Notes: a model not told the origin generated them from the sequence alone. Positions 46,880-59,507 are shown, counted from the first letter of the stretch. The stretch: 64,000 nt of DNA from Sodiomyces alkalinus F11 (GCF_003711515.1 NW_021167083.1:2305048-2369047); one strand, 5' to 3'. Made by a program: numbers and translations.

Positions 46880-48579
46880 AGGATTTAGGGTTTAATAGCT
46901 CGAAAGACCTCGTAGCGTTTACTATAAGGGGGGTATACCCCCTCGTAGTTATAGTATTTATAGGTCCTGTGTTCGTAGTCGCTATATTCCTCGTACTCGT
47001 TATAGTAGTGGTCTTCGTCGCCGTGGCCCTCCGTAGCATAGATACAGTAGGTAGTTAGGCTCTTATAGGTCCCTCGGGTATACCCGAATTTCCAGTAGTT
47101 AGAGCACTAGGTCCTAGAGGTTATAGGCCTATATTTATAGACCTTTAGCCGCTGGCCGGCTATATAAAGCCCCTATTTTAAGCAGTATTTCTGCTCTTTA
47201 GTAGTAGGCACTAAAATAATAACAGTGCCGTAAACCCCGTCTAGGGTATCTAGCCACCAAGGCTTCCCTACTACCCTAATAGGGTTAAAGGTGCCGATTT
47301 TAGTAATTAGGTCCTTTAAACGTAGGCCCTGCTTTAGGCTACGGTTTAGGGCTTCTTATAGTATATCGGAAGAGTTGGTAGGGTCGGATAATAGGCCCTC
47401 CCCCCCTCCGAAAGCCCTAGTAGGCACCTATTTAATAATAAGCTTAAACCAGTCATCTATAGGTTAGGGGGACTAAAAAGGCAGGTTTAGCTCCTTAAAC
47501 CACTAATTCTACTAGTCTAGGAGCTCCTAGACGCTGTATTTCGGGCCCGGGGTTAAAATATCGTTCCTATCAGCTGAAAGGCTAATACCCGTAATAGCAG
47601 GGACTTTTAGGGCCTTCTTTAGCCTATTCCGGAGTATAAGGGGATTAAAGTTCTCCTTAGGGATCGTTTCCCCTGCTATAGGCTATAAAATACCCTTAAG
47701 GACTTTTTTAGGGTCTATAAGGAGGGGAGCCGGGGGGGCTAGGGGGGCTAAAGGTGCCGAGGCCCTTTAGGGGGCCTAGGGTGCTATAAAGCCTGTTTTT
47801 CCCTTTAAAGCTTCGCTGTAAAGGGGTTTAGACTATTCTATAAGCCTACGAACTACTTTGGCTAGTTCGTCGACCTTCTACTCGAGTATAGGGGGCTAGG
47901 AGCCTTATAGGGTTCCGTCGATAGCAGATTTAAGCCCTGCGGATAGGGCTTTAATCTAGGGGACAGGGTCGAGATCATAGGCCTATTAGAGCAGCTAAAA
48001 GGCCTGCTAAATAAGACCCCTAGCCTAGGCCTTACTAGCCAAACTAGTCGACTTCTAGGGCGTAGTAGGGGGCGTTCCAGCAGTTCCAGGGGCCTTTTTA
48101 GCCCACTTAGAGCCTATAAGGCCCTATTTTTCAGCAGGGGGGGGCCTAAAGGGCATTTCGAAGAGGACTTCGGCCTCGGAGTCAGAGGGGGGCTCGGTTC
48201 GGGTTCTAGAAAACCTTCTAAGGGTTAGGGCCGAAGCGCTAAGCTGCCTTTTCGAGTTAAGGGGCGTAATAAAGGTAGAAGTCCCTGTATTTACAGGGCT
48301 TTCAGGGGTTTCCCCTATTTCTACCTCCCCTAAGCCCTCTATAATTATAGGGGGCTCGGGGTTAGTTCCGGGGGCGTTATAGTGGGTTAGGGCGTTATTA
48401 TAGCTAGTGCTATGCCTGTTATTATAGCTGGTGTCTATTATAGGGTGCTAGGGTCGCGAGGTGTTAGTTGTTACGGCTCTGCGTGGCTACTTTATCAGCG
48501 TGGGCGCACGGGCCACGTTAGAATTTTCCCCCGCACACGGGGCACCCGTAGGTACGTTTCTAGGCGTTTTCGCACTCAT
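46880..48579 (-). pseudogene. LINE-C ORF1, Gag-like (broken)
   Basis: Starts at ATG 48579-48577 (MSAKTPRNVPTG), the only copy keeping the start codon. The N-terminus is basic, followed by an Asn/His/Ser-rich stretch and an acidic Pro-rich part. A CCHC cluster near 47100-46920 is partly preserved (CSNYWKFGYTRGT, then YCIYATEGHGDEDH). It ends near 46890 (EVFRAIKP). It is disrupted by fewer TAG codons than in LINE-A. Confidence 0.75.
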
Positions 48580-48735
48580 TTTACGCCCTAAATAGCACCT
48601 ACGCAATACAAGGCTATAAAAAGGCGTATAGAGCTCGAAAAGGGCTATCGATTGATATAGCTTTTAAGTAGTTTAGAGCGTTTACGCGTAAAACGTGGGT
48701 CCCCCTAGAAGAGTAGTAAGAAGGATAGTAACACG

Positions 48736-51269
48736 ATAAATAGGTCTCTCCCGCCGGCTTATAACTATAAGCTAGTAGACTAGGACCTGTTTTCTAGTAC
48801 CCTAAAAAGCCTAGAACCTAGCCTTGACTAGTAGCTTTGATACGCTATTAACGCCTTAGACTAGAACTGTATAGACTATTACCTCTCGGATACTATTACC
48901 CTCGCGCTTAAGGCTTTAGTGCCTGAGTTAAAGGTAGTAGAGCGTTCGAAACTGTGGTGGACGAAGGAGCTAAAAGCTCTATGGAAAGTAGCTAGTAGGG
49001 CTTTTAGGGTATTTCGAAAGATAGCTAAGAAGGGGGCCTCGGCTACCCAATTAGCGTCTTTAGAAGCCTCCTGGGCAGAAGGTCGGAACGCCTACTATAG
49101 GGTAGTAAAAAAAGCAAAAAACGACTACTAAGAGGCCTTCCTAGCCTACGCCGAAGGCCTAGAGATCTTTAAGGCCTATAATTATACGAAAAGCGGTCTT
49201 AACGCAAAAGTCCGACCGATTTAAACGCCTATACAGTAGAAGGCCTATACCTTCGAAGATAAATATAACGCCCTACTTTATACCCTTTCTCTAGTACCTT
49301 CTTCTTCTTTTTCTTCTTTTTCGTCTTCCTCTACCACCGACGCCCTTAAAGCCCCTGTATCTATAGGCCTTTTAGGGGGCCTAGGTCCCTTTTACCCTTC
49401 TAATAGCCCCTAGAGCCTGACTAGATTATATAGTAAGGGCCTTAGAAGACGGTGGGAGTGGCTTAGCCTTTAAGCTATAGAATTACACCGCGTGAATTTT
49501 AGAGCCGCTAAAGGGAAAGCCCCTGGACCTAATAGGATAGGCTTAAAACCGATCTAATAGGCCTATAAGGCTATCCCTGGGTCCTTTTTATAGGCCCACT
49601 TAGCGATCTTTTCTGTAGGGTACTACTCTACCTACTAGAAAGAAGCCCTTGGGGTTATCCTGCCAAAGCCAGGAAAGAAGGACTATTTAGATCTTAAGTC
49701 TTATAGGATTATAGCCCTTCTAAACTATCTAGGTGAAGTCCTTAAGAGGGTTATAGCTACTAGGTTAAGCTTTCTAGCTAATACTCGCGACGACCTTTTA
49801 CACCTAAGTTAAATAGAGGGTAGAAAGTAACGCTCTACTATCAATACAGCCCTTCCCCTCCTTTACTATATTAAGACATAGCGTAAATCCCGCTAAAATC
49901 CGATAATTTCTCCGCTATTTCTAGATATTAAGGGGACCTTCGATCACGTCGCCCGTCCATAGCTACTTAGCACCATTTAAGAGCTCTAACTGCCCCCGAA
50001 CCTAGTTAAATAGGTAGCCTCTTTTACAGAAAACAGGCGTATCTAACTAGCCTTCGAGGGGCAGGTCTAGTAGCCGACCCCCATAAATATAGGGGTTCTA
50101 TAAGGCTCTCCGGGTTCCCCTATCCTATTCCTAATTTATATTAGAAAGGTTATAGCGGGACCGGATTTTCAGGAGCTTTAGCTATCCTATATCGACGATT
50201 TTTAGCCATCTATAGCGTCTACGCTAACTAGGAAAAACTATAAAACCCTGGAAAAAGCCGTAGCCTCCCTTTTCGACGTAGTCAAAGTTAACCAAGTCCT
50301 TTTCGACCACCGAAAAACAGAGCTTATTCACTTCTATAGAAGACGTTCTAAAGAAGACACTCCGGTTACTATAGGGGGGCACCTAGTTTAACCCGTACTA
50401 GGTGCTATTAGATAGCTAAGGGTCTGGTTTAATCCTAAGCTATCCTTTAAACCCTATATCGAAAAACGTTTAAACTTAGCTTTAAGGGCCCTAAATAGGT
50501 TATATAGGCTAGCTTACTCGTAGAGGGGCCTTTCTTCTAAGGCCTTACGGCAGCTATATATGGCCGTATAGCTTGTTTAGTTAACTTTGACTTATAGCTC
50601 TGGTAGGACCCTAAATCACAGAAAAAACACCTCGTGGACCGCCTAGAACGTCTATAATACGGCGCTCTAGTTAGGGCCCTAGGTGCTTCTAGGAGGGCTT
50701 CTTTCTAGCGTCTAGAACTCGAAATGGTAGTACCCTTAGCGGCGGTTCGGTTAACTAGGTCTAATAGGCTTTATGCCTTTAGGACTTTATAATTCCTACC
50801 GAACCACCCTATTAAACTCTAGCTTCTAGAAAGGGAAAACCACCTCGCCCTGCTTTAGAACCTATAGCCTACTATATAGCTATATAGGCTAGGGCTAGAA
50901 ATAGTGGCTTTAGTAGGTTAATCTTAGGATATCGAAGGTCCTTTGGCTAGGTGGGAGGCCCCCTTGGCTTCGGAACCTATAGCGGACCTAAGACCCCTTT
51001 TCCCCCTTAAAGACCGATATAAAGGAGATACCGACCCTGACCCTGGCCCTGGCCCTAGCCCCGAAAACCTCGATTAGAAAACAGCCTACCTCGAAGCCCT
51101 CGCTAAAATATAATATAACCTAGGCGAATAGGCTACTGTTTTCTATACCGATGGCTCCCTAGGTCACCCTACTAGGCCCCCTATAGGACCCTTGTAGGCT
51201 ATAGCCGCTATAATATAGTGGACTAATACCGGAAGGCCCTATAAAGCTATAGGTTTTAACTTTAGGGCC
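48736..51269 (+). pseudogene. LINE-B ORF2, linker, RT and RNase H start
   Basis: Resumes LINE-B after LINE-C. A still-open basic stretch lies at 48919-49131 (ELKVVERSKLWWTKELKAL, then KNDY). RT motifs include ALNYLGEVLKRVI near 49730, FLDIKGTFDHV near 49925 and YIDDF near 50190. RNase H starts at VFYTDGSLGHP near 51140. It is cut at GGGCC (51265-51269), the gypsy-2 target duplication, and resumes at 58501. Confidence 0.8.
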
Positions 51270-51483
51270 TGTTACGGGTTAACCCCGATATAGAGGATCC
51301 GGCTATACTCCGGATCTTCCTGACTACGCGCGTAGTTAACGGACCTATATCGCTAAGTTATCGCTACCTTATAGCTAGCCTAGCGCTATAGACTTTTCTC
51401 CTTTTTTTTCTTCCTTCCTTAATTCTAGATAATCTATTATTACGACCTTACTTAGTACCACAACCTATAACCAGTCGTTTATA
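51270..51483 (+). repeat. gypsy-2 5' LTR
   Basis: 214 bp, starting TGTTACGGGTTAACC (TG intact) and ending GTCGTTTATA. It matches 58282-58495 over its full length, mostly with transitions. No clear primer-binding site was recognised (TATCTAGAACTTAG follows). Confidence 0.92.
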
Positions 51484-51689
51484 TATCTAGAACTTAGCGA
51501 TACCTACGCGCTACGCTAGCGATAGATTAGCGTCCTAACGCTACCGCCTAATAACCTATTAGAATTAAATAGGTTATAGAGTGGACGAACTAATAGTTCG
51601 AAGAAAATAACCGAGCCCTAAATATAAGGCTAGGCCCTCTCTATAAATAATATACTGATATTAACTTAAGGCTCGCTCCGATATAAGAA

Positions 51690-54600
51690 TACTACTCGGA
51701 TATACGCTAGTTTATAGACCGATAACGCGTAAGAGAAAAAGCCGATAAGCGATAACGCTAGTTAGTCGAATAGCTTATAGCCCGGCTCCTAGGATCGCCC
51801 GCCCTATAGAACCTAACGCCGCTTAATCTAAATATTCCGGCTCCCTTATAGACCCCGATAATCCTTACACTAGTAGAGTTTACTCTATTACCGGTTCTAT
51901 CGCCTACGCTATAGCCGATAATAATAATAATCGCCCCGACCTTAACGGCGATACCCCGTAAGACTATCGATAGCCCGGTAAAGTTCTTAGGGAAGCGAGT
52001 ATACTATAGCGTATAGGCCTACGCGATACGGTAAAAGCTTATAATCGATAATACCTTATTCTAGAATAATATATAAGCTTAGTATATAATCTATAATTAC
52101 CTAAGCCACGAAGCATAATAAGTCGTATTAGCCTTTTGTAAAAGCGATAGACCGGGTAAGCTTATAGACCCTAACGACTTTATAGCGTATCTTAATCGTA
52201 CCTACCTTAACTTTATAGAATAATCATAGGCCGCCTAAGCCTTATATATAATTCGTTAATAAACCGATAAGTCGTTTACCGCTTTCCTACCCTATTTTAA
52301 AAGATAGATCGCCCTTATAAGTAGTACCGAATAGGAAGCCACTATATAGATCTTATTCCTCGAAGGAGCGATTATTTCGCGACTCAAGGATAAACTTATC
52401 TCTGCCCGAATCCCTATTAACCACTATACCACGTAGGTTAATAGTATATAAGAGATTACTAGGAAACTTAAAGGCTATTAGTTCGAACGAAACTGCGATA
52501 AACGAGCTTAAGACTATATAACCGCGAAGAAGGATACGGACGGCGATACGAAGATAGGCAGAGTAAACCGTATTAGTAATAGGAAGGCGAAGTAAAAGAC
52601 TCGGATATATTATAACTATAATAAAAAGGGGTATATCGCGCGGAACTATAAAAAGCTAAAAAAAACTAAGACACGGTCCGGAAGGTTAAGGAGACTTATA
52701 TAAAAGATCGCGATAAAAGCGGAGATAAGTTAACTAATAAGGATAACTCGGAAAAAGAGTAGCTCTAATATAAAAACGGGCGTTAAAGCCGATGGCCGTA
52801 ATACGGCGGGAGTAAAAGGAATTTAAAGTACGTGCTAGTAATAACCCGGTATTTATAGTAGCTAGAGTAAATAAATAGCGTATCCTCGCCCTTATTAATA
52901 CTGGTTATAACTATTATACTGCTATAAGTGAATAGTTTGCCTAAAGACTCTAATTACTATTAGTTAATAAGACGAATTAACTACTAAATAGCTTCTTAGA
53001 AGCTACTAGGACTATTAATAGCGCGGGGATCACTATCTATAAGCTTAAGGTTACCGGTTACCCGTCAGGGATATTCGTATATATAGTGCCCGGGCTTAAT
53101 TAAAACGTGTTCCTCGGGAAGCCCTAAATAGAATATAACGATATAACGTACTACGCTAAAGATAAACTGCTTTACTATAGAGTAGCCGGATTAAATATAT
53201 AACTTGATTCTAAAAAGGAACCTACTAGAGTATAAGCTATCCGTGACGCCTATTTAGTTATAGGATCTATATTCGCGGGTATTATTCGATAAGTACGATA
53301 GAAGAATAAAGAAGTCTTAATCTAAGGAGTAAGCCTAAAGGATATTAAAAAAGCGTTATATAAGAAATAACTAATAGACCCGAAGGACTTTATACCCGAA
53401 GAGTTACGATAAGAATTCGGTGACCTATTCGCGCCCGATAAGGCTAATTAATTACCGCTACACCGATTAAGAGTCGACTATAAGGTAAACCTTATACCTA
53501 GAAGCGATAGTAAGGAATTATCGCTTCTTTAGGGGCCGCTCTATAATATATTAAGAGAAGAACTCTTAGTATTACGGAAAATACTTACTAACCTAATAGA
53601 TAAGGGATTTATCTATACTAGTAGTTCGGAAGCCGCGGCTCTTATCCTTTTTACAAGAAAGCTAGGCGGAGGACTTCGATTTTATTACGACTATTAAGCG
53701 TTAAACACGATTACTAAGTAAGACTATTATCTATTTCCCCTAATCGCTAAGATACTATAAAACCTAAGCTAAGTAAAATAATTTACGAAGCTTAATATAG
53801 TCGCCGCCTTCTATAAGATTAGGATAGCCTTAAGATATAAATATAAAACCGTGTTCCGAACTCGGTTTAGGCTCTTTAAATAGCTTATCTACTTATTCGG
53901 CCTAAATAAGGCTCCCGTGACTTTTTAGCGATATATTAATAAGATACTATAGTGCTTCCTAGATACATTTATTACTATTTACGTCGATAATATCCTAGTT
54001 TACTTTAGTAGGAGTTAGGCCGATTATAAGGCGAAGGTAAAATAAGTACTCCGTGTACTCGCGGACGCTAGCCTAAACCTAGATCCGTTAAAGTACGAGT
54101 TTAGCGTAAAGACCGTAAAGTACCTAGGATTTATAAGTACCGCGGGGAAAGGCGTGTTTTACGACGTAGAGAAGTTATAAGCTATTCGCGAGTAGGAAAC
54201 GCCTATAATAATTAAGGGCGTGCGAAGCTTTTTAGGGTTTACGAATTATTACTAAATCTTTATTAAGGATTTTTCGGGGATCTTAGCCCTGTTAATAGTA
54301 TTAACTAAAAAACACTATACCTTTTAATAGGGTCCTAAGGAATAAACGGCCTTTTACGAGCTAAAGACGAGGTTCTAAAAAGGACTAATACTATAATAGT
54401 AAGACTTAGTGAATAAGATATTTATTAAGACGGACTACTCGGGGTTTACCCTTAGGGGTAGCCTAATATAAGAAAACGCGGACGGAAATCGCTATATAGT
54501 TATATACTACTCTCGTAAACTTAATAGAGCGGAATATAACTACTTAATCCACGATAAGGAAATATTAGCGATTATAAGTTATTTAATAATATAGCAGGCT

Positions 54601-56390
54601 AAGCTTATTAGTTATAGGTAGTTTATAATCCTCCCTAACTATAAAGCCTTTAAATACTTTATAATAAAGCGAACGCTTACTAAGCTATAAAGCCGATAGG
54701 CCGGTAAGCTTATATAGTTCGACTTTATACTTAAGTATTAGAAAGGAAAGGATAACACGATAACGGACGCCCTCTTATATCGATAGTAAGGTAAGCCCTA
54801 ACATATAATAGATAAATAGGAGTAATCTTATTATACTTAATTAATTCCCGATACCGCGATTCTACCTAGTATTCGCTATATTAATAACGGTTAATTAAAC
54901 TTTAAGACTGACTAAGAGTTATAGCGATTATAGGATAAGACGCTTATAACCGACGAATAATATTAAGGAGCCTTATCTACAGTTACCGAAGAAAAATACT
55001 AATTCCTACTATTATTAGAATTAAAGCTATAAATAGCCGAGTACTTACTCTTTACGATTAGGTTATTACTATTCCGCGACCGAATTTAGGTGCCCGGGTC
55101 TATTAAAGGGTCGATATTATAAAGGAGGATCGTTTAGTTAATTTACGATTTAGTAATTGGAGGATACCCCGGACATAAAACACTATTATCTTAGTAGCGC
55201 GTCGCTTCTTTTAGCCGAGGATAAATAAGGATATCCGACGATTTATCCGGAACCACGATATCTACGGAAAGGCGTATATATAGAGAAATACGAAATAAGG
55301 CCTTTTACGCCCCCTCCTAGTACTAAAACGAATATAGAGCGACCTATTAGTAGATTTTATAATAGACTTACTACTAGCCGGCGAGAAGAAGGAGCGCTAC
55401 CTTTAGGTTATTATAGACTATCTAACTAAGGCGGTAATATTAAAAGCAATAAAGATAATTAAAGCCGAAGCTTACGCGGAATAATTCTTATACTATTATT
55501 TCCGATTCTATAGAATATTTAGATTAATTATTAGTAACTAAGGCTCGAATTACATAAGTAGGTTTTAGAAGTATTTTTATAAGCTCGCACGGATATCGCG
55601 TAAGATTAGTATAGTATATTACCCCTAAACCGATAAAGTAATAAAGCGCATAAACTAAAAAGTATAAGCTTATTTATAAGCCTTTATTTATTACGCTTAG
55701 GATAATTTGGATCGCCTATTACCTATAGTATAACTAGCCCTAAATAACCGCGAGAGCTCTGCGATAGGGTTTAGTCCTTTCTTCTTAGAGTATAGCTATT
55801 ACGTTAATCCGATTTAGATAACCGAGGAGCCCTTTTCGGAACCTAGAGTATTAGCGGCCTACGACCTACTATACCGCTTATAGGAAACGACCGAGTTCGC
55901 CTAGGCTATAATTATATCGATATAGCTCAGAAATAAGGAGTCTACTAACTAATATCGTATACCGGCTTAGCGTTTTAAGGTTAACGATTTAGTCTAGCTA
56001 TTATTAGCTAATTATTCGACTCTACGATTATTATAAAAGCTCGACTAGCTTTATCGTAAATACCAAGTTATAAAGGTAATTAGCCTATACGTAGTTAAGC
56101 TCGCTATACTATCGTAGATTTACCCTTCATTCTACGTAGACTTAATATATCGCGCGGGCGATAATCCCTTTCCGGGATAGATAGTAGATAACCCTTAACT
56201 ACTGCCTATTCGAGAAATAACCGATAACAAAGACTAGGAAGTCGAGGAAACCCTTTACGCGAGGACGAAGAGGTAAGGTAAGGGATTAAGACGTGAAGTA
56301 CTAGTATAATAGGTAGGATACTATAAGCCTATATAGGAACCTTTAGAACTATTAGCGTAAATACAGGTATTTAATAAGTTTAAAGGGAAA
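51690..56390 (+). pseudogene. gypsy-2 Gag-Pol with chromodomain (broken)
   Basis: Zinc knuckle at 52608-52649 (YYNYNKKGYIARNY, Cys and His all mutated to Tyr). Protease at 52891-52905 (LINTG, active Asp changed to Asn). RT at 53440-54000, with KLNIVAAFYKIRI and YVDNILVYF at 53980-54006, where DD has become DN. RNase H at 54520-54590 (AEYNYLIHDKEILAII). Integrase at 55350-55660 (VDFIIDLLLAG, VIIDYLTKAV, and IISN-GSNY with Asp changed to Asn). Chromodomain at 56283-56360 (REVLV, VGYYKPI-EPLELL). All three catalytic centres visible here carry G-to-A changes. Confidence 0.85.
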
Positions 56391-56542
56391 TTCGGTTTAG
56401 TAGTAATAAATAATAGCCTATTAAATACCTTTACGCTAATATACTATAGGAACCGATATATAAGCGATTATATCGCGATAATTAGAAAGGAGTAAGAGTT
56501 AGATTTAGTTTAGGCCGGATAAGCCCCGCGCCTTAGCCACGC

Positions 56543-57809
56543 TTAATATAAGCCTAGATTAATATCCTTAGCCTCGAAATCGTTATCCTTAGGATTATCG
56601 ATTTCCGTAAAAGTCTTACCCTTATCGCCCTGTTATAGGTCGGAGTCTATCTCCTTAACCTTATTATTATCTTTATTATCGCTATTATCGGGGATTATAA
56701 TTATACTAGCGACGGTTATACCCGTAGCCGTAAAAGCCCGCTTACGCTTCGCGTATTATTAGAATTCAGAGATTATAATATTAACGCGACCGAGTATAAG
56801 TATCTCCCTAAATAGCCGAGTATACTCCCTTAGCTCTATAAGACTAAGGCGTCTAAAGTCTTTATCCGATAATATTAACCCCGATAAGGGAGTAGGAGTA
56901 GTAGGATAGGCGTTCTTTTCTATTACGATATTAGGAGGGACTAAGCCTAAAACTACTACCTTACCTATAACCTTATAAGGAGGAGATAAGGCTAGCTATT
57001 TCGCCCTAATAACGACCTCCTTTGAAAGCGATACGTTTAGTCCCGATACTACCTTTTCTATAACCTTTCAGGGAGGAGAAAAGATTAGTATAATTACTTT
57101 ATTAGCGACCTCCGTTACCGGAGGAAGTAAGGCCAGTTTAGCCACCTTATTAACGATCTTAGGAAGAGGTAATAAGGCTAACTACGGTGCTACCGCTTCT
57201 TAGACCTTCTAAGGAGGAGAAGGGGCTAGCGTGATTATTGTGCTAGGAGCCTCCGCGGGATATATAGCTATAGGTGATATCGCCGTTATTATTTCTTTAG
57301 CTATAAGGGTATCCTAGAACGCCGCGTAAGTATTAAGATACGGTTCTTACTCCTAAAAGAAGAGTTAGCGATACTATCACGACCTTTTAAGGGGGAGGAA
57401 GTCTTATAAGGGTATTCTTATTATTATCGCTAATAAGGGTAGCCGTCTCGAATAACCTTTACGCGTGGCCTCTAAGAAATATTAGGAGAGGAGTATACCG
57501 GTATATTTTCGTAGAGTATATATAGTATTTCTTCCCCCGATTAGTCTAGCTATAATAGAGGCGCTTATACTTCCTATTAGTGATATCGCGCGTGTAAGGG
57601 AGGTATAGCTTAGTATAAATACTACTAGGAGGGTGCTTAGGAGGCCGATTACCCGCCGATTTCTTCTTTTTAGGCGGCGGTAAGGGCGATAACGCGAATT
57701 ATTATACGGTTAGTATCGCCTTAAAACGTAAGAGTATTATATCTATATCGTCGTCGGCGGTATATTTACTACTATTATTACCCTTATTATCGCCGGGGGG
57801 TAACGCTAT
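56543..57809 (-). pseudogene. Antisense accessory ORF of gypsy-2 with Pro-Pro repeats
   Basis: The minus strand translates through RIP stops from an ATA (57809-57807, likely former ATG) to TAA at 56545-56543, with a frame change near 57350. Segments in order: acidic/Lys-rich N-terminus (NKGNNSSKYTADDDIDIILL), a basic Pro part (PLPPPKKKKSAGNRPPKH), a Tyr/Arg-rich part (TNRKYKRLYYS), about seven degenerate 16-residue repeats of LALxPPxKVxxKV type (57232-56905), a helical segment (RRLSLIELREYTRLFREILI, 56840-56780), a basic patch (YAKRKRAF) and an acidic Asp/Asn/Lys tail. No known domain was recognised. Its location and strand match those of the gypsy-1 accessory ORF. Confidence 0.65.
56905..57232 (-). 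repeat. Coding tandem repeats, LALxPPxKVxxKV type
   Basis: About seven units of 15-17 codons in the antisense ORF: LAPSPP-KV, LALLPLPKIVNKVAK, LALLPPVTEVANKVI, LIFSPP-KVIEKVV, LNVSLSKEVVIRAK, LALSPPYKVIGKVVV and LGLVPPNIVIEK. At DNA level the plus strand shows recurrent AGGAGG-A-AAGG and AACGACCT-type blocks. The units are diverged, so the repeat predates RIP. Confidence 0.7.
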
Positions 57810-58261
57810 CTATAAAAATAATATAAATTAGCGAAGAGTTCTTAACGAAAAGATCGCGAGTAAGAGACGGCTTACCTTAAATAGGGAACTCTTAAACTAA
57901 CAGAGTATTACTATTATTATCTAAGGATAAGCGACGTTAAAGGAATTATCGCTATAAGGAAGAACGAGTATATACGTAACCGCTATTACTATTATTATTA
58001 TTATTATTAAAGGTAGGGAAGGGAATAAAGGAAGAGAGGGCCTATAAGGAAACCGGGGCCGATATATCTACGGATAGTATCTACGCGAGGGTGGCCTATA
58101 TTACTATTTCGGGTATATAAATAAAGGTTAGTAGGCTACCTAAGATTTCTTTAATATCGAGGTAGGAGCGAGGTAAGATAAAGGGACGCGACTATTCCTT
58201 TATTACCGTGATATATGGGGGAGCCGAACCACAATGGTAACGCGCGGTTATATAACCCCCG

Positions 58262-58281
58262 GAGTGAGAGGGGGGGGATAG
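58262..58281 (+). other. gypsy-2 polypurine tract
   Basis: GAGTGAGAGGGGGGGGATAG lies directly before the 3' LTR and confirms plus-strand orientation. Confidence 0.75.
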
Positions 58282-58495
58282 TATTACGGGTTAACCCCGA
58301 TATAGAGGATCCGGCTATACTCCGGATCTTCCTAACTATGCGCTTAGTCAACGGACCTATATCGCTAAGTCTTCGCTACCTTATAGCTAGCCTAGCGCTA
58401 TAGACTTTTCTTATTTTTCTTCTTCCTTCCTTAGTTCTAGATAATCTATTATTACGACCTCACTTAGTGCCACGACCTATAACCAGTCATTTATA
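58282..58495 (+). repeat. gypsy-2 3' LTR
   Basis: 214 bp starting TATTACGGGTTAACC (TG mutated to TA) and ending GTCATTTATA. The target duplication GGGCC follows at 58496-58500. Confidence 0.92.
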
Positions 58496-58500
58496 GGGCC

Positions 58501-59498
58501 GCTGCCGAAGTCGCGGACGCTAAATTATACGCTATTCTTTGAGCACTCTACGCTGCCCTAGAGTAGACGCCTAGGCCCCTAGAGTGCTATATTTTTAGCG
58601 ACTTATAGGCGGCTATTTAGAAGCTTTAGCGCACCTTATAGTGGGCTATAGAAGCTAAAGACCTTATCTCACGCCTTAAATAACTAGGCACTTTGGTTTC
58701 TGTGTTATAGTGCCCCTCGTATATAGGGATAGAAGGGAACGAACTAGCGGATACAGTGGCTAAAGGGGCGTTAAACCCCGAAAAAGCTACTAAATCCATT
58801 AGCTTAGTTATGCTTAGCTATCTAAAACGCCGGGTAAATAAAGCCCTTATTTAAGACTAGAAGACCCTGTGGAATAACGAAGAGGAGGCGGAAAAAACAG
58901 GTAAATCGGTTCGGTTAGGCCGCCTATATAGGCGTCTAGTCCGCGATAACCTCTAGTTTCTCCTGAAAACCACTACTAATATAAGGCCCTAGGTGGGTAA
59001 AATTGGCTTTTATATCGTTAAAAAACGGCTTCGGTGACCTAAAAAGCCACTAAAAAAGTGCCTAAAACTGCGCTGACGACCGCTATTCCTGTCCCGGCTC
59101 CCCTATATAGGATACAGCATACCTTATCCTTTCCTGCCCTTTTTATAAAAACGAACGAAGAGCCCTGCGGGAAGCCTTAGCAGGCCTACCGCTATCTCTG
59201 CCGCTATTATACGGTACTAAAAGAGGAATACAGGCTTTATAGGCTTATCTTTTAGCTACTAAAATAGCCTCGGCAGAGTAGTATAGGGCGTAAACCATAA
59301 TGCCTGCGGACTAGTTATTTTGGTTTGGGTTTTACCTATTAGGTTTATTAGGCAGATTGTTATGAAGGATTTCCTTTATTTAGTACGCTTTATTTTACTA
59401 TACCTAGCTTCTAATAGCTTTTAGCCCTTAGGGCAATAGGCACCGCGTTATAGGTTTAGGGCTATATACGCGTAATAAATCAAAGAAAAAAGAAAAAA
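58501..59498 (+). mobile_element. LINE-B, 3' segment (RNase H end and tail)
   Basis: Continues LINE-B RNase H (AEVADAKLYAIL near 58505, then a GNELADTVAK-type end near 58740), the Cys/His motif near 59080-59140 (RYSCPGSPI), and a mutated ORF2 end near 59290. The 3' UTR has the family motifs and an A/G-rich tail to 59498. The copia-2 sequence restarts at the duplicated AAGGTTATATA (59497-59507). Confidence 0.85.
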
Positions 59499-59507
59499 GG
59501 TTATATA

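Larger units (their letters stand above)
42543..48735 (-). mobile_element. LINE-C: full-length Tad-like LINE, inserted in LINE-B
   Basis: A 6.19-kb element in inverse orientation inside LINE-B ORF2, flanked by ATAAATAGGTCT at 42531-42542 and 48736-48747. On the minus strand it runs from TATCCTTCTTACTACTC to a T-rich (A-rich in sense) tail at 42543-42560. It is visibly less degraded than LINE-A and LINE-B: it keeps the ORF1 ATG, more CAA/CAG codons, and a 102-codon open stretch at 44264-44572. That fits its being the younger insertion. Confidence 0.93.
51270..58495 (+). mobile_element. gypsy-2: full-length chromodomain Ty3/gypsy element
   Basis: A 7,226-bp element with two 214-bp LTRs (51270-51483 and 58282-58495), flanked by GGGCC at 51265-51269 and 58496-58500. 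It inserted in LINE-B RNase H. Gag-pol is on the plus strand with CCHC, protease, RT, RNase H, integrase and chromodomain. A G-rich polypurine tract precedes the 3' LTR. About 1.9 kb between the chromodomain and the 3' LTR carries an antisense ORF (57809-56543). Confidence 0.93.

Noticed and set aside
58151..58403. Overlapping short ORFs on both strands
   Set aside because: They run across the gypsy-2 polypurine tract and 3' LTR start. No protein-like content.
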